Both the position numbers and the translations under genes were made by a program. The notes beneath the pieces were generated by a model. The model made no database searches, had not been told where the DNA came from, and worked only from the letters and a program-made list of their open reading frames with translations. Below are positions 63,072 through 64,000 of a DNA stretch of 64,000 nucleotides, one piece after another (the first letter of the stretch is position 1; each line of letters starts with the position of its first letter). Source of the stretch: Allopusillimonas ginsengisoli (GTDB lineage: Bacteria > Pseudomonadota > Gammaproteobacteria > Burkholderiales > Burkholderiaceae_B). Where the stretch lies: NCBI GenBank assembly GCA_005239165.1, contig RAPG01000003.1, positions 1 through 64,000 on the forward strand. Direction: 5' to 3'.

Positions 63072-63452
63072 ATGAAACGAACCAGCATTTATACAGACGG
63101 CTTCGGCCACAAGAATCCAATTCCGGCGGCCTGCCGTATCGGCAACATGGTGTACACCGGCAGCATCCTGGGCACAAACGCAGAAACCGGCGAGTATGGT
63201 GAAACCCTCGAAGAGCAGTGCCTGTGGATGTTTGAAAATATTGATCGCATTATCCGTGCAGCGGGTGGTTCGCCTGAGAGCATCATCAAGGTTACTGTTT
63301 GGATGAAAGATCGCACTCAACGCAAGGCGGTCAATGTCGAATGGCTAAAGATGTTTCCAGACGCCAATTCGCGGCCAGCTCGCCATACGATGGATGCAGC
63401 GCTCGACGGTGGCAAGCTCATTGAGTGTAGCTTCGTTGCAATTTTGAATTGA
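63072..63452 (+). CDS. RidA/YjgF-family protein
   Basis: A 126-residue member of the RidA/YjgF/YER057c/UK114 family, which hydrolyses reactive enamine or imine intermediates, or acts in degradation pathways of heterocycles. PIPAACRIGNMVYTGSILG, EEQCLWMFENIDRIIRAAGG, ANSRPARHTM with the conserved Arg (RPAR) are visible. The start has weak Shine-Dalgarno (gataagcatag). Its place between a Bug receptor and an amidohydrolase suggests a catabolic role. Confidence 0.92.
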   Translation: MKRTSIYTDGFGHKNPIPAACRIGNMVYTGSILGTNAETGEYGETLEEQCLWMFENIDRIIRAAGGSPESIIKVTVWMKDRTQRKAVNVEWLKMFPDANSRPARHTMDAALDGGKLIECSFVAILN

Positions 63453-63466
63453 GCGAGACGACACTT

Positions 63467-64000
63467 ATGCCTGACTATTTGCCATTTGACCCTAATCCGT
63501 GTTCGCCGGTTCTTACCTTGCCGGCCGCCAGCTGCGACAGCCAGTTCCATGTATTCGGTCCGCGAGAAAGATACGCGGTGCGGGAGGGAGCTGCCTATGA
63601 AATGCCTACTGCGACTATCGAAATAGCTCTTCGCATGCACAAAATACTGGGCATAGAGCGTGGCATCATCGTTCAAGCCACAACGTACGGGGCGGACCAT
63701 ACCATTGTGCTCGATGCATTGAAGGTGGCTGGTCCTGGTTATAAAGCCTGCGCAAATGCCCTTGTGCTGCTTGAGCGCGACGATACATATCTTGACCAGT
63801 TGCACGCTGCCGGCGTGCGTGGCGCTCGTTTCAACCGCCAGGGTCTGGGCGTTAGCATGTCCGACCAAGATTATCAGCGCTGCATCGCTCGTGTACGAGA
63901 GCTTGGCTGGTACGTCAAGTTTCAACCGGAGGCAGGCGGGATCATGAACCAGCTCAGCATGATGGAGAAATTGGGCGTTCCGGTAATGATTGACCATATG
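63467..64000 (+). CDS. Amidohydrolase (LigI-like), cut by the window end
   Basis: The first 178 residues of a metal-dependent amidohydrolase of the 2-pyrone-4,6-dicarboxylate hydrolase-like group. ASCDSQFHVFGPRERYAV carries the first metal-site region, GIERGIIVQATTYGADHTIV and VRGARFNRQGLG follow, and the window ends in PVMIDHM. The family is usually about 280 residues, so about 100 are beyond the edge. It probably hydrolyses a lactone or pyrone in the pathway served by the Bug receptor. Substrate uncertain. Confidence 0.85.
   Translation, partial: MPDYLPFDPNPCSPVLTLPAASCDSQFHVFGPRERYAVREGAAYEMPTATIEIALRMHKILGIERGIIVQATTYGADHTIVLDALKVAGPGYKACANALVLLERDDTYLDQLHAAGVRGARFNRQGLGVSMSDQDYQRCIARVRELGWYVKFQPEAGGIMNQLSMMEKLGVPVMIDHM

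Overview
The window looks like a betaproteobacterial chromosome of the Alcaligenaceae (Bordetella/Achromobacter/Pusillimonas-like). I infer this from the housekeeping gene types, two Bug/TctC periplasmic receptors paired with IclR regulators, a B12-dependent ribonucleotide reductase and a short TilS. No species can be named from the sequence alone.

The left part (about 1-30.4 kb) is a conjugative plasmid backbone lying in the same contig as chromosomal genes, so it is probably an integrated plasmid or ICE-like element whose left end is outside the window. From left to right it holds: a truncated radC fragment next to short recombination-site-like repeats; a gene-free stretch with a large inverted repeat; DUF3560 and ssb genes; a three-gene cargo operon (Hachiman/AbpAB-like nuclease HamA, Ski2-like helicase HamB and an unrecognised protein with a HEPN-type RxxxxH motif); a gene-free stretch with 33-bp repeats; then, all on the minus strand, the MobF relaxase-helicase (TrwC), coupling protein (TrwB), Stb-like partition/stability genes, an iteron origin with two DnaA boxes, a TrfA/RepA-family initiator and a complete P-type (VirB) secretion system in inverse order virB11 to virB1, followed by TrbM, a ribbon-helix-helix accessory protein and an AbiE toxin-antitoxin pair. 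The layout most resembles IncW (R388) and PromA plasmids. VirB9 is unusual in carrying its C-terminal domain twice.

From about 30.4 to 31.1 kb there is a decayed Abi-like gene, and then ordinary chromosomal genes: a threonine/serine dehydratase-like enzyme, an amidase, an MFS transporter, nrdJ, a solute-binding protein without a signal peptide, selU-selD, yggS, a luciferase-like monooxygenase, small envelope/stress proteins, an IclR-tctC pair, trmJ, suhB, a TerC/CBS protein, uppP, lpxH, a cyclophilin, a TPR protein, cysS, alkA, accA, tilS, lysC and tRNA-Ser(GCT). The right edge (60.4-64 kb) is a probable catabolic locus: IclR and flavin reductase divergent from a Bug receptor, a RidA protein and an amidohydrolase cut by the window end.

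Two housekeeping genes (trmJ and cysS) have a disturbed 3' end that a single base change in an A-run would repair; in trmJ the open frame runs through a perfect transcription terminator. These may be sequencing errors or true mutations. Several tandem repeats with periods of 6, 14, 33 and 39 bp lie between genes.
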